DNA of 64,000 nucleotides from CAWDVB01 sp963824105 (GCA_963824105.1 CAWGNN010000005.1:62001-126000); one strand, 5' to 3'. Positions 51,468-60,807 are shown, numbered from the stretch's first letter. Notes: a model not told the origin generated them from the sequence alone. Numbers and translations: made by a program.

Positions 51468-52706
51468 TCACTGTGTGACCAGCGGCTCCTGAGTCAGCCC
51501 GACGCGCACTTCGGCGGTCGGGTGCGTCGCGAACCACCAGTAGAGCAACCTCGGCGGAGCGGGATCGGCCAACGACCGTAGTGCCAAGGCTTGCTGCACC
51601 TTGACGAAGCCCTTGCTGTCCCCCGTGGCGGCGAGGGCTTCGGCGTCTGCGCGCAGCTCGACCTGTCTGCTGGCGGCGTTCTTGAGCGGAGCGACGAGCA
51701 GGGTCACCACGGCCACGACTGCGAGTCCCGCCGGCACCCAGACGAAGGCTCCACGACGCCGCTCCGCCGACCCGGTCCAGCGGCCCACCAGGAGCCCCAG
51801 CAGATTCACCCCCGCGAAGATCGCGAAGGCGGCGGTCAAGGTGCCATGGAGCACGTCCTGGTTGCGCTCGTGGGCCACCTCGTGGGCCACGATGACATTG
51901 ATCTCGTCCGGTGGCAGCGAGACCAACAGGGTGTCGTAGAGCACCAGACGCTTGCTGCCCCCGAAGCCGGAGACATACGCGTTGAGTGCGGTGGTGCGCT
52001 GCGACGCGTCCACGACCAGGATGTCGCTGAGCGAGACTCCTTCGGAGGCCGCGGTCGCCATCAGCTGGGTACGCAACGGCCCATCGGGCAGACGATGGAA
52101 GTTGTTGTACAGGGGCTCGACGACCACGGGGTAGACGAATGACCCGGCGACCACCAGCCCAGCGAGCAGCGAGGCGGTCACCGGAGCCCACCAGCGTCCC
52201 GCACGGCGGAGTGCGGCGAGGATGACCAACGCCACGGCGAAGTCGGCGACGGCCGTGACCCCGGCGGTGGTGAGCCGGTCTCCCAGCCAGCCGCTCATCG
52301 CCTGGTTGGTGAGCCCGTACTGCTCCTGGACCGAGTGCGCCCACCAACCGGTCGGGAGGGTGACCACCCAGATCACGGCTCGGACCACGAGGACCGCGAG
52401 GGCGGTCACGACCCACCAGGGCAGCTTCTGGCCCCACGAGCCCAGCAGCGCGCGAATTCGGCGCGACGCACCCATCAGGACCAGCGCGAACAGGCTCAGG
52501 CCGAGGGAGAGCAGGCCGGGAACCCGCACCTGCGACGAATACGCCGCGGCCCGGGCGATCTGGTCGGGCGTGAACAGGGACTGCGGCGAGACCGGGGTGG
52601 CGCTCAGGCTCCACGGGATCCATGAGGTGCCGGCGATGACGAGAGCCACCAGGCCAACCAGGACGCCGTACATCTCGGGTCGGCGTGACCACGCGGGCTT
52701 GGGCAC
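51468..52706 (-). CDS. M48-family membrane metallopeptidase (Ste24/HtpX-like)
   Basis: A 412-residue integral membrane protease. Several helices (YGVLVGLVALVIAGTSW; WVVTALAVLVVRAVIWVV) precede the zinc site HEVAHERNQD near residue 273, a further membrane helix pair, and the third ligand in ELRADAEAL. SGFGGSKRLVLYDTLL upstream of the HExxH is typical of CAAX prenyl protease 1 homologues. I start at the GTG at 52706, 24 bases after the stop of the lipoprotein gene; an open frame further upstream would run through that gene. Substrates unknown. Confidence 0.88.
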   Translation of the reverse strand: MPKPAWSRRPEMYGVLVGLVALVIAGTSWIPWSLSATPVSPQSLFTPDQIARAAAYSSQVRVPGLLSLGLSLFALVLMGASRRIRALLGSWGQKLPWWVVTALAVLVVRAVIWVVTLPTGWWAHSVQEQYGLTNQAMSGWLGDRLTTAGVTAVADFAVALVILAALRRAGRWWAPVTASLLAGLVVAGSFVYPVVVEPLYNNFHRLPDGPLRTQLMATAASEGVSLSDILVVDASQRTTALNAYVSGFGGSKRLVLYDTLLVSLPPDEINVIVAHEVAHERNQDVLHGTLTAAFAIFAGVNLLGLLVGRWTGSAERRRGAFVWVPAGLAVVAVVTLLVAPLKNAASRQVELRADAEALAATGDSKGFVKVQQALALRSLADPAPPRLLYWWFATHPTAEVRVGLTQEPLVTQ

Positions 52707-52729
52707 GCTCAACTCTTGCAGACCGGTGG

Positions 52730-53905
52730 TTACCCGGCGAGCCGGCTCAGGGAGGCCCGCCACTGCTGGGTCAGCCGGGCCCGCGTGATTCCCAGGATCC
52801 TTCGCAGCGGCCGGGCGTCGCTGTCGGCCCGATCCGCGGCTCTGTACAGCGCGAGCAGCCTGTCGGCACCGTAGTGGTTGGCGATCCACCGACAAGCCAG
52901 CCACGCGGACTCGTAGGCGACGCCCTCGGTCTGCGTCGAGCCGGCGAACGCATCTGGCCCGGGCAGGTGCCCAGGCGGCCCCGACCGGGCCACCTGCGTC
53001 AGCAGGTCGGCCGCGACGACTCGCACCGAAGCCGGATGCGTCGCGAAGGCGACGTAGTCGGCGTACCCCTCTTGCAGCCACATCGGGGTCCCCGATCCTG
53101 GCGCATCCAGGGCAACGTGTACCGCTTCGTGGGTGACCACGATCTGGGCGGCGAGTCCGGACAACCGGTCCATCAGCCCCGGATTGACCAGGATGGACCC
53201 GTGCTCGGCGCCGAAAGACGTCTCCGTGACGGCCGCAAGGGCCTTGGCCTCGGGTGACGTGGAGGCGAGCAACGCGGTGAACTCGGCGGCGCTGCGGGGC
53301 ACCTCGATCACCAGGTCCCCTGCCGGAGGCGGGAGATAGCGCCCGACATCGGAGCGGGCCTGGACCGCGTAGTCGAGGTACCGCCCGGTGGCGGCCGGAT
53401 CAAGCGAGTCGACGACCACGCCGGGCGAACGGGCCACGTCAACGCGACCAAGCAACCACAGGGGAAGGGAATGAGTGCCCGTGACGCGAGCAGTCAGGAA
53501 CCACGCTCCCCCCTCCCCCAACGTCAGCACCATTGGCACCTGCGCCGCGAGCAAGCCCGGCTCCCCGGCCCGCCGCCACCGTAGGTCCACCGACACCTCC
53601 AGACGCGTCGGGTCGGCAGACGGCCTCGAGCCGAGGTACCGCAGCGAGATGCCGGAAAGCCCCAGACTTCGCACATTCGCGAGGAGATCGGCCAGTTCGG
53701 CGCCGGCCTGAGGGACGGCCGGGTCGGCAAGCTGCGAGAGCGCCGACGTGTCCTGGTCGTCCAGCGCCTGGGCCAGTCCCTGCAGCAGCGTCGGCACGGC
53801 CAACGCCGGGTCGACCGGGGTGGTCGGATCGGGAGTACGGTTCGCCGCCGGTGAACAACCGGCGAGCATCGCGACGACGGCGACCCCCGCTATCAGGCGC
53901 CTCAT
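52730..53905 (-). CDS. Lipoprotein with gluzincin-like metallopeptidase motif
   Basis: A 391-residue exported lipoprotein. Signal peptide with lipobox LAGC, lipidated Cys17. Residues 30-180 form an NTF2-like or beta-rich domain (SVDLRWRRAGEPGLLAAQVPMVL). The second half contains VVTHEAVHVALD (HExxH near residue 260) and LQEGYADY about twenty residues later, the zinc pattern of peptidase MA-like families. It sits between the NlpC/P60 hydrolase and the M48 protease, all on one strand, suggesting an envelope-maintenance group. Peptidase activity is inferred from motifs only. Confidence 0.82.
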   Translation of the reverse strand: MRRLIAGVAVVAMLAGCSPAANRTPDPTTPVDPALAVPTLLQGLAQALDDQDTSALSQLADPAVPQAGAELADLLANVRSLGLSGISLRYLGSRPSADPTRLEVSVDLRWRRAGEPGLLAAQVPMVLTLGEGGAWFLTARVTGTHSLPLWLLGRVDVARSPGVVVDSLDPAATGRYLDYAVQARSDVGRYLPPPAGDLVIEVPRSAAEFTALLASTSPEAKALAAVTETSFGAEHGSILVNPGLMDRLSGLAAQIVVTHEAVHVALDAPGSGTPMWLQEGYADYVAFATHPASVRVVAADLLTQVARSGPPGHLPGPDAFAGSTQTEGVAYESAWLACRWIANHYGADRLLALYRAADRADSDARPLRRILGITRARLTQQWRASLSRLAG

Positions 53906-53914
53906 CGGCGACGG

Positions 53915-54901
53915 TCAGCCCAGCCGGGTAGCACCAGCGAACGGCATCGAGAAGACGGGCAGGATCGTCACGCCTTCGCGTGGGTTTGCGGCGTTGACGA
54001 TCATCCCGTGACCGATGTAGATCCCGACGTGGCTGATCGGGCTGTAGTAGAAGACCAGATCGCCCGGCTGCAGCTGCGAGGCCGAGACGTGGCGGCCGTA
54101 GCTGTACTGAAGTGACGCCGAGTGCGGCAGCGAGACGCCTGCCTTGCCCCAGGCGACCATCGTCAGACCCGAGCAGTCCCAGCCGTTGGGCCCGGTGCCC
54201 CCGTACACGTAGGCGTCGCCCACCTGGGCGAGGGCAAAGTCGAGGGCGATCTTGGCGCGACCGGTGGCCGGGACCTCTTGAGCCAGGCGCACGGTGCTGC
54301 GGCTGACGGCTTGCGGCCTCGGCGGCGGTGCAGTGATCTGGGCCAGCAGCTGGCGCGCTTGTGCCGCCTTGGCGTCGAGAGTGGCCTTGTCCTGCTTCAG
54401 CTGCTGCTCAGTCTCGGCGATCGCCTGCAACTGGGTCTTGGCCGCCTTCTCCCGCAGGCTCAGCTGGCGAGCCTTGGCCACGAACGCCCGCATCGCGGTG
54501 TTCTGGTCGTCGGAGTACTCGAGCACGACGGTGAGCTGGGCCAGCACCTGATCGGGGTTGTCGGAGAAGAGGACCTGGGCGGTCGAGGAGACGGTCTGCC
54601 CTTCGTAGTTCGCGACCACCACGGAGACGACCTGGTTCCGTGCCGCCTCGAAGGCCGCCTGTTGCCGGTCCAGGTCACCCTGCAGCGACGCCAGTCGCTG
54701 TTTGGCGGCGGTCAACTGGATCTTGGCCTGGTTGTACTGCTCGGACGCGACCTCGGCCTCGTGCATCAAGGTGTTGACGCGCGTCTGCACGTCAGCGGGG
54801 CTGGGATCGGCTGCGGCGCCGGGCGCCGAGAAGATCAGCGTCGAAGAGAGCAATCCCAGGGTCGCCGCAGCCACGGGAAGTCGCATGCGGCGAGACATCA
54901 C
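53915..54901 (-). CDS. NlpC/P60 peptidoglycan endopeptidase (Rv2190c/RipA-like)
   Basis: A 328-residue secreted cell-wall hydrolase. Signal peptide (LPVAAATLGLLSSTLIFSAPGAAA), a coiled-coil N-domain (about 35-190, Gln/Lys/Ala rich, TRVNTLMHEAEVASEQYNQ), and a C-terminal NlpC/P60 domain with catalytic Cys243 in GWDCSGLTM, His in SHVGIYIG and the third His-like position in NAANPR. It cleaves D-Glu-diaminopimelate links; the coiled coil usually auto-inhibits. GGAGAG precedes a GTG (54901) and an ATG one codon later; either may be used. A structured 5' leader lies upstream. Confidence 0.93.
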   Translation of the reverse strand: MMSRRMRLPVAAATLGLLSSTLIFSAPGAAADPSPADVQTRVNTLMHEAEVASEQYNQAKIQLTAAKQRLASLQGDLDRQQAAFEAARNQVVSVVVANYEGQTVSSTAQVLFSDNPDQVLAQLTVVLEYSDDQNTAMRAFVAKARQLSLREKAAKTQLQAIAETEQQLKQDKATLDAKAAQARQLLAQITAPPPRPQAVSRSTVRLAQEVPATGRAKIALDFALAQVGDAYVYGGTGPNGWDCSGLTMVAWGKAGVSLPHSASLQYSYGRHVSASQLQPGDLVFYYSPISHVGIYIGHGMIVNAANPREGVTILPVFSMPFAGATRLG

Positions 54902-55030
54902 GAGAAGGGCTCTCCTATCGAGGGCTCGAGGGGCCGGCCCGCTTCACCATGAACCCCGGTCGCCCACCAGAGTAGGTGGCGTTGCCCGGACGGGCAAAAC
55001 CGCCGCTCGGCTGGGAAAGCAACACATCTG
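54902..55030 (-). promoter_or_regulatory. Structured 5' leader of the NlpC/P60 gene, possible riboswitch
   Basis: On the minus strand two stable hairpins can form: GGCG...TGCCC with GGGCA...CGCC, and CCACC with GGTGG. They are followed by CATGGTGAAGCGGGCC and, at the ribosome site, TAGGAGAGCCC. The GGTGAAGC element and genomic position recall ydaO-type c-di-AMP riboswitches, which often precede actinobacterial cell-wall hydrolases, but I cannot fold or match it to the family model. Confidence 0.3.
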
Positions 55031-55079
55031 TCACTCGTGTCACACAGGCACCAGAGGCCATTCCTGTCACACGCCTTCC

Positions 55080-55277
55080 TCAGGCGGAGGCTTGGTCCGC
55101 GGGACCGACCATCCGAAGCGGCGGCACCAGCCCGGCCTGCGACAGCGCCTCCAACGCTCGGGTCTCCTCGTCGTCGAACCCACCGTGGGGCGGTGCCCCC
55201 AGGAGGACGGTCACGACGCAGTCGCCGCATCGCAGGCCGCGCACCTGACAGGTCTCACAGTCGATCGTCGTGCTCAT
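55080..55277 (-). CDS. Small Cys-rich conserved protein
   Basis: A 65-residue protein. CETCQVRGLRCGDCVVTVLLG contains four cysteines in CxxC-x6-CxxC spacing, a probable metal or redox site, followed by an acidic helix (DDEETRALEALSQAG). From memory, short proteins with this Cys pattern lie next to NlpC/P60 genes in many actinobacteria. GGGAGA five bases before the ATG is repeated ten bases further upstream through a tandem duplication. Function unknown. Confidence 0.78.
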   Translation of the reverse strand: MSTTIDCETCQVRGLRCGDCVVTVLLGAPPHGGFDDEETRALEALSQAGLVPPLRMVGPADQASA

Positions 55278-55280
55278 CGG

Positions 55281-55306
55281 GCTCTCCCTGGCTCTCCCTG
55301 GCTCTC
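55281..55306. repeat. 10-bp tandem repeat duplicating a ribosome site
   Basis: GCTCTCCCTG occurs twice (55281-55290, 55291-55300) followed by GCTCTC. On the minus strand each unit carries CAGGGAGAGC, so the Cys-rich gene has two or three potential ribosome sites in a row. Confidence 0.7.
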
Positions 55307-55380
55307 ACAGCATTGCCTTGGTGGGCCAGCGCTGCTGGCCGGCCATCTTCACCATCGCACCCACCACCGACAAAGCCGAG

Positions 55381-56733
55381 CTAGGGAGATCTCGCGGGCT
55401 CCGGCTTTGCGGACAACCGCCTGGCCAGCAGGAACCAGACCGTCAGCCAGAGGGCTGCGGTGAGGAGCAGAGTCGGGACCGATGCGGCCGGGTAGTCGCG
55501 CAGCAGCAGGTAGATCGCGTTCGGCTTCCACTCTTGTCCCGGGTACTTATCGACGATGTCGAGAGGGAGGTACAGCGCTCCGAAGGAGATGGCTGCGAAC
55601 TGCGCGGCGCTGACCCACGGGACCAGCCGTCGGGTCCACCTGCCGGCGCGAGGGTAGGTGGTGACGTAGAGCGGAGCGATGCAAGCCAGCGGCTCCAGCG
55701 CCAGCCGGTACCCCCAGAACCCGTACCCCCCGGTGTAGCCGTTCAGCCCCACCTGCGCGAGCAGGTACACCACGCCGCCCAAGGCCAGCATCTTGGTCCA
55801 CCCCGGAGCGGCGCGGAATCCCCGGACCACCGCGGGCAGCAGGACGACGACAAGTGGGGTCCACCAGAGCCAGCCGTAGTCACCGGCGACGAAGAAGCCC
55901 AGCAGGTTGCGGAAGTAGCCCGACCCTTCCGGGACCATCGCCGAGTATGCGTGCCCCACATAGACCCCTCGGGGGTCCCAGGTCCCGAAGACCAAGTGGT
56001 TCCACAGCGACAGCAGAGCCAGGCCGGCCAGGCTGGGCACTCCCACTTTGAGGACGATCCGGAAGTCGCGGCGGATCAGGCCCATGCCCAGGCCCAGCAC
56101 GGCGGCGATCAGAGCCTCGTGTGGGCGGGCGAGAATCCCGAGACCGAGGAAGGCCCCGGCGGCCCACCATCGCTCACGGCTGGCCGCCCAGGCCGCGCCG
56201 AGGATTCCCAGGACGGTGACCGGGTGCGTCCACAGTGCGGTCCCCGACACCGTCCACATCGGGGTGGTGATCGCCACGATCAGGGTGCCCACCACGGCAA
56301 CTGTCGGCGTGACGTAGCGCCGCACGGACAGCAGGAGCAGCACCATGGCCAGCGCGGTCATGACGGCTGCCGCCAGGCCGCCCTGGAAGACACTGAAGGA
56401 CGCGGCGCTGCCGGTCGACCCGAGGTAGAAGGGAACGGCGAGCAGGATCTGGCCCGGCGTCCGCCCGATCACCACGTGTCCGCCGGCGCCCTGAGTCAAC
56501 CAGTAGTTCGCCGCATCCCGGGGAAAGGTGACCCCGTCGAGCCACGGCAGCCCGGTGTGGGCGATGCGCCAGGCAGCCGCACTGTTGGCGATCGTGTCGT
56601 TGACCGCCTTCACGTCCGACACGATGGTCGGCACGTAGACCACCAGCAGTCCCACGAAGAGAGCAACCGGGGCAAGCCACGACCCAGCGAACCAGCGCTT
56701 TGTCTCCTGCCGCTCCCCCTCGACGGAACTCAT
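55381..56733 (-). CDS. Polytopic membrane protein, glycosyltransferase-like
   Basis: A 450-residue protein with about eleven membrane helices. An N-terminal loop with NYWLTQGAGGHVVIGRTPG, then WTVSGTALWTHPVTVLG and ARPHEALIAAVLGLGMG, resembles GT39/GT87-like polyprenyl-sugar transferases, with a possible catalytic acid in the first outer loop (WLDGVTFPRDAANYW). No soluble domain. Its stop is followed by the small Cys-rich gene 100 bases on. It overlaps the zinc-ribbon gene by ATGA. Because a mannosyltransferase gene lies next upstream, the group may build cell-envelope glycans; specificity unknown. Confidence 0.75.
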   Translation of the reverse strand: MSSVEGERQETKRWFAGSWLAPVALFVGLLVVYVPTIVSDVKAVNDTIANSAAAWRIAHTGLPWLDGVTFPRDAANYWLTQGAGGHVVIGRTPGQILLAVPFYLGSTGSAASFSVFQGGLAAAVMTALAMVLLLLSVRRYVTPTVAVVGTLIVAITTPMWTVSGTALWTHPVTVLGILGAAWAASRERWWAAGAFLGLGILARPHEALIAAVLGLGMGLIRRDFRIVLKVGVPSLAGLALLSLWNHLVFGTWDPRGVYVGHAYSAMVPEGSGYFRNLLGFFVAGDYGWLWWTPLVVVLLPAVVRGFRAAPGWTKMLALGGVVYLLAQVGLNGYTGGYGFWGYRLALEPLACIAPLYVTTYPRAGRWTRRLVPWVSAAQFAAISFGALYLPLDIVDKYPGQEWKPNAIYLLLRDYPAASVPTLLLTAALWLTVWFLLARRLSAKPEPARSP

Positions 56734-56972
56734 CGAGACTCCTGGCCCTCAGTCCTGTCGACCAGCTCGACCGCGTCGGAGCGACCGCACCAGCGACAGG
56801 TGACCGCGACCAAGCGCTCGGCCTGGTTCTCCGACTCCTCGACGGTCGGCTCCCCCGACAGATCGACGTGCCAGTACTCCGTCACGCGCAACTCCCGCAC
56901 GACGTCGAAGCGGGTCTTGTTGCCGCATCCACCGCATCGCCAACGGGTGTTCGCGTCGGGCAGCGTGGTCAT
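56730..56972 (-). CDS. Small zinc-ribbon protein
   Basis: An 80-residue protein with two CxxC knuckles, WRCGGCGNKTRFD near residue 13 and VTCRWCGRSD near residue 60, the arrangement of a rubredoxin-like zinc ribbon. No other domain. The ATG follows the mannosyltransferase gene (C-terminus at 57009) by 36 bases, and its stop overlaps the membrane protein start (ATGA). Zinc binding is inferred from cysteine spacing; role unknown. Confidence 0.78.
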   Translation of the reverse strand: MTTLPDANTRWRCGGCGNKTRFDVVRELRVTEYWHVDLSGEPTVEESENQAERLVAVTCRWCGRSDAVELVDRTEGQESR

Positions 56973-57008
56973 CTTCCCCCTCGTGCCGGGATGTCGGTGG
57001 GCGCGAGT

Positions 57009-58739
57009 CTAGTGCGTGCTCCCCGTCGGACTGAAGTCGGTCCGGCGTGGGCGCCCGCCCGAGGTCGACGTCGAGTTGTCATCCGATGCGTTCCGCAAGC
57101 GCCAGTTCGGGAAGAAGACGCGCTCCACGTAATGCTGGTTCGACATCGGCCGGCCGACCAGCGCCGGCCACTCCCAGGCGAAGTTGGCGATCACCAGCAC
57201 GACGACCAGGACGACCGCCACCCGAGCGGGCGTGACCCTCCTCGCCGCCTCTCGAGCAGGCGCCACGAAGCGCTCCATCACCAGCACCAGCCCGATCACC
57301 GTGAACGGGATCATGGCGACGGCGTAGTAGGCGTAGATCGGCCGGTCGCCGTACCCGAGCCACGGCAGCCAGGTGGCTGCGACGCCCAGCAGCGGCACGG
57401 TGAACCGCCAGTCCCGCCGGGCCAGACAGAAGATAGATGCCGTCGATCAGCGCCAGCGCGCCGAGCCACCAGAGGACGGGCGTCCCGAGCGCCATCATCG
57501 TCTCGGTGCAGGTGGACCCGATCGGCACCGAGCAGCCGTCGACGCCGACCGCGACGCCTTTGAGCAAGAGCGAAGACGAACGGGCGGGCGAGCAACGGCC
57601 AGGCCCAGGCGGAGGAGGACTCAAGATCGGATGGACCCCGCGCAGCGTCACGGTGTGGAACCGGTAGATGTCCTGGTGGTAGTGCCACAGCGCCCGGAAG
57701 GCATAGCCGATCTGGTCGACGATGCCGTGCGGCTGAACGTTGACCCAGGGCCCCCAGAAGGAGCCGCCGTAACGGGATAGGCCAGCGCCGGCGCGATCTG
57801 GTCGGCGTGGACGAGCCACGTGCGTCCACGAGGCGACGTAGACCACGAACGCTAGGACGACCAGGTAGCCGAAGGCCGGAAGCCCGTCGACCAGCGCCGA
57901 ACTCCAGAGCGCCCCGCGCACCCCGAGGGTCTTGCGACCCGGATGCGTCCCACCACACGAGTGACCAGCCCGAAGGCGGCGATGACGAAGAGTGCGCTCC
58001 ACTTGGTGCTCACCGCCAGACCCGAAGGCGATCCCGGCGACGAGTCTCCAGGGCCTCCACCAGAGCAGCGGACCCCACGGCAGGTGGTCCCGACCGGTGT
58101 CGTGTCTCTCCAGGAGACGTCTTCGAAACCACTGCCGGTCGGCCACCAGGGCCAGCACTCCGATCACCAGGAACAGCGTGAGGAAGATGTCGAGCATGGC
58201 GATCCGCGACATGGTGAACTCGAGCCCGTCGAAGGTGAGGAGCAGGCCGCCGGCACCGGCGAGGAAGATCGACCCGGTCAGCCGACGGAGCAGCCGGATC
58301 ACGACTAGCACGACCAGCGTCCCGGCGATCGACACTGGGCACCCGCCAGCCGAACGGAGTTCGGTCCGACAGACGCACTCACCCGCTCCGATCAGCCACA
58401 TGCCGGTGGGCGGGTGGACCGGGAATCCGGGGAGTTGGTCACCGCATTAGTGACCGTCCCGAGGGTAATGCCCTGGTTCAGGCGTAACTGGGCGAAATCC
58501 ACGTAACCGGTGACATACCCATGATGGATCAGCGGCCAGGCCCTCGCAGCGTAGTAGTTCTCGTCGCTGATCAGCCTGCTCGGCGTCCCGAGATCCCAGA
58601 ACCTCATCACGCCGGCTATCGCGGTGATGCCGAGGGTGACCATCCACCCCGCCAGGCGTCCCTGCAACTGAGGAACCGGCAGGAGCCGCTCTCGATCGAT
58701 GTCCTCAAGGTGAGGTGCTTCGGAGACGCGCTCGGAAAT
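57009..58739 (-). pseudogene. Protein O-mannosyltransferase (GT39, PMT) gene broken by about eleven single-base indels
   Basis: Reading across frames gives a complete PMT-like protein: SRLISDENYYAARAWPL (catalytic acidic loop), FPVHPPTGMWLIGAGE, TPFGWRVPS, FDGLEFTMSRIAMLDIFL, WRPWRLVAGIAFG, STKWSALFVIAAFG, YVASWTHW, ALWHYHQDIYRFHT, WLPWLGYGDRPIYAYYAV and a normal C-terminus. The joins need single-base changes near 58430, 58378, 58332, 58020, 57959, 57939, 57819, 57781, 57627, 57574 and 57422. The expected start, 38 bases after a TAGGAT box and just after GGGGGAGAGCC, is ATT instead of ATG. Motifs stay intact once repaired, so local sequence errors are as likely as decay. Confidence 0.8.
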
Positions 58740-58783
58740 GGCTCTCCCCCTGCTTCCTGGAACGTACGTCAGCGGTCGGGAGC

Positions 58784-58789
58784 ATCCTA
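58784..58789 (-). promoter_or_regulatory. -10 box of the pmt gene
   Basis: TAGGAT on the minus strand, about 45 bases before the expected start position at 58739, in the gap to the divergent nuclease gene. Confidence 0.4.
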
Positions 58790-58922
58790 GGTGCGCGGAC
58801 CGGTGCATTCGTGGATATCGAGAGGTGCTCTGCCCTCCTGGGCCTACCCGGTGCCCTATCCCGGCGCCTCATCTCACGCCCTGGTTCGCGCGTCGCGGTG
58901 CGGAACTGTCCGTTGCCGCCCC

Positions 58923-58928
58923 TAACGT
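58923..58928 (+). promoter_or_regulatory. -10 box of the leaderless DEDDh/UvrC-like gene
   Basis: TAACGT lies seven bases before the GTG at 58936. Confidence 0.5.
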
Positions 58929-58935
58929 CGTGACC

Positions 58936-60807
58936 GTGCAGCCGTCCCGACCGTCGAGCCAGCCGTCGAGCCAACCGACGGTCGGGTCGCCGACGGGTGT
59001 CGCGGCGGCACGCTGGGCCGACCAGCGCGCCTTCGACGAGCTGGGCCGCCCACTGCGGGATGTGACCTTCTGCGTCGTCGACCTGGAGACCACCGGCGGC
59101 AACGCCGCCTCCGGCGCCCGCATCACCGAGGTCGGGGCCGTGAAGGTCCGCGCCGGTGAGATCCTCGGCGAGTTCCAGACCCTGGTCGACCCCGGGGAGC
59201 CGATCCCAGCGTTCATCGCCGTGCTCACCGGGATCACCGACGCCCTGGTTGCCGGGGCCCCTCGGATCGATGCGGTGCTCCCGTCGTTCCTCGAGTTCGC
59301 ATCGGGGGCGGTCCTGGTGGCGCACAACGCTCCCTTCGACGTGGGCTTCCTCCGCCACGAGTGCCAGCGCCTCGGGCGTGCCTGGCCCACCTTCGACGTG
59401 GTGGACACCGCCACACTCGCCCGCAGGGTCATCCGCCGCGATGAGGCGCCCAACTGCAAGCTGGGCTCGCTGGCCACCCTCTTCCGGGCCTCAACCACGC
59501 CCGACCACCGCGCGCTCTCCGATGCCCGGGCCACCGTCGACGTGCTGCACGGGCTCATCGGGCGGCTCGGAGCCCTGGGAGTCCAGACCCTCGAGGAGCT
59601 GTCCACCTACACCTCGAAGGTCTCCGCCGCCCAGCGCCGCAAGCGACACCTCGCCGAGCACCTCCCCCACGCCCCCGGCGTCTACGTCTTCTGGGGACCC
59701 AGCGACGAGGCGCTCTACGTCGGCACCTCGAAGGACCTGCGGACCAGGGTCCGGCGTTACTTCACGGCCTCCGAGACCAGGTCACGGATGGGCGAGATGG
59801 TGGGGCTGGCCGCACACGTGGAGGCGATCGAGTGCGCAACCGCGCTCGAGGCCCAGGTCCGCGAGCTGCGGTTGATCGCCGCCCACAAGCCGCGCTACAA
59901 CCGCCGCTCCCGGCACCCCGAGCGGGCCTCGTGGATCAAGCTGACCCGCGAGCCCTGGCCGCGGCTGAGCCTGGTGCGGACGGCGGCTGACGACGCCACC
60001 TACCTCGGCCCGTTCTCGGGAAGACGTGGAGCCGATGCCGCACTCACCGCATTGCACGAGACCTTCCCGGTCCGCCAGTGCACCGCACGCCTCCCGATCC
60101 ACCCCAACTCGGCGCCGTGCGCGCTGGCCGAGCTCGGTCGGTGCCTGTCACCCTGCGACGGATCGGTGGACACCGTTGGCTACGACGACATGGTCGAGCG
60201 GCTGCGCGCGGCCCTCGGGGCGGATCCGAGGGATGTGATCGCGGCGTTGACCCTGCGGATCGAACGACTCGCCGAGCAGGAGCGCTTCGAGGAGGCTGCC
60301 GCGGTCCGCGACCGGCTCACCGCCTATGTGCGAGCGAGCGCACGGGCCGAACGGATCCGCGCCATCGCCGGGTGCGCCCAGATCGTGGCAGCCCTGCCGG
60401 GCGCAACCGGCTGGGAGGTTCACGTCATCCGCCACGGCCGCCTCGCCGCCGCCGGGGCCGTGCCCGCGGACGCCGAGCCGACCGCCTGGGTGGACCGGCT
60501 GGTCCAGCGGGCGGACACCGTGGTGCGCCAGCCCGGCCCGCTGCCTGCCTCAACCGCGGAGGAGGTCGAGCTTCTCGCACGATGGCTGGAAGGTGAGGGG
60601 GTCCGGCTGATCTCGATGGACGGGGAGTGGAGCTGCTCGCTTCCCGGCGCTGCTCGCTTCCTCGGGCCGCTGTCCGACGCCGAGGATTCCAAGGCAACGC
60701 TCATCCCCTTCGACGAGCTCGCCCCGCGGATGCGCCAACGGCCCTCCGGGCTGCGGGACGTGCCCGCACGCGTCACCGGGCTCACGCCTCACCGGGCCAT
60801 GCCCTAG
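58936..60807 (+). CDS. DEDDh 3'-5' exonuclease fused to UvrC-like GIY-YIG nuclease
   Basis: A 623-residue fusion. The exonuclease domain (about 35-210) has CVVDLETTGG, VAHNAPFDVGFL and HRALSDARATVD, the DEDDh residues. A GIY-YIG module follows (APGVYVFWGPSDEALYVGTS; RRYF). Then comes a UvrC-like region with GPFSGRRGADAAL, CTARLP and LGRCLSPCDG, and a UVR helix LAEQERFEEAAAVRDRL. It lacks the UvrC C-terminal endonuclease and HhH domains. Equivalent to Rv2191; a role in DNA repair is likely. The GTG at 58936 has leaderless spacing; a GTG two codons earlier is too close to the -10. Confidence 0.9.
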   Translation: MQPSRPSSQPSSQPTVGSPTGVAAARWADQRAFDELGRPLRDVTFCVVDLETTGGNAASGARITEVGAVKVRAGEILGEFQTLVDPGEPIPAFIAVLTGITDALVAGAPRIDAVLPSFLEFASGAVLVAHNAPFDVGFLRHECQRLGRAWPTFDVVDTATLARRVIRRDEAPNCKLGSLATLFRASTTPDHRALSDARATVDVLHGLIGRLGALGVQTLEELSTYTSKVSAAQRRKRHLAEHLPHAPGVYVFWGPSDEALYVGTSKDLRTRVRRYFTASETRSRMGEMVGLAAHVEAIECATALEAQVRELRLIAAHKPRYNRRSRHPERASWIKLTREPWPRLSLVRTAADDATYLGPFSGRRGADAALTALHETFPVRQCTARLPIHPNSAPCALAELGRCLSPCDGSVDTVGYDDMVERLRAALGADPRDVIAALTLRIERLAEQERFEEAAAVRDRLTAYVRASARAERIRAIAGCAQIVAALPGATGWEVHVIRHGRLAAAGAVPADAEPTAWVDRLVQRADTVVRQPGPLPASTAEEVELLARWLEGEGVRLISMDGEWSCSLPGAARFLGPLSDAEDSKATLIPFDELAPRMRQRPSGLRDVPARVTGLTPHRAMP

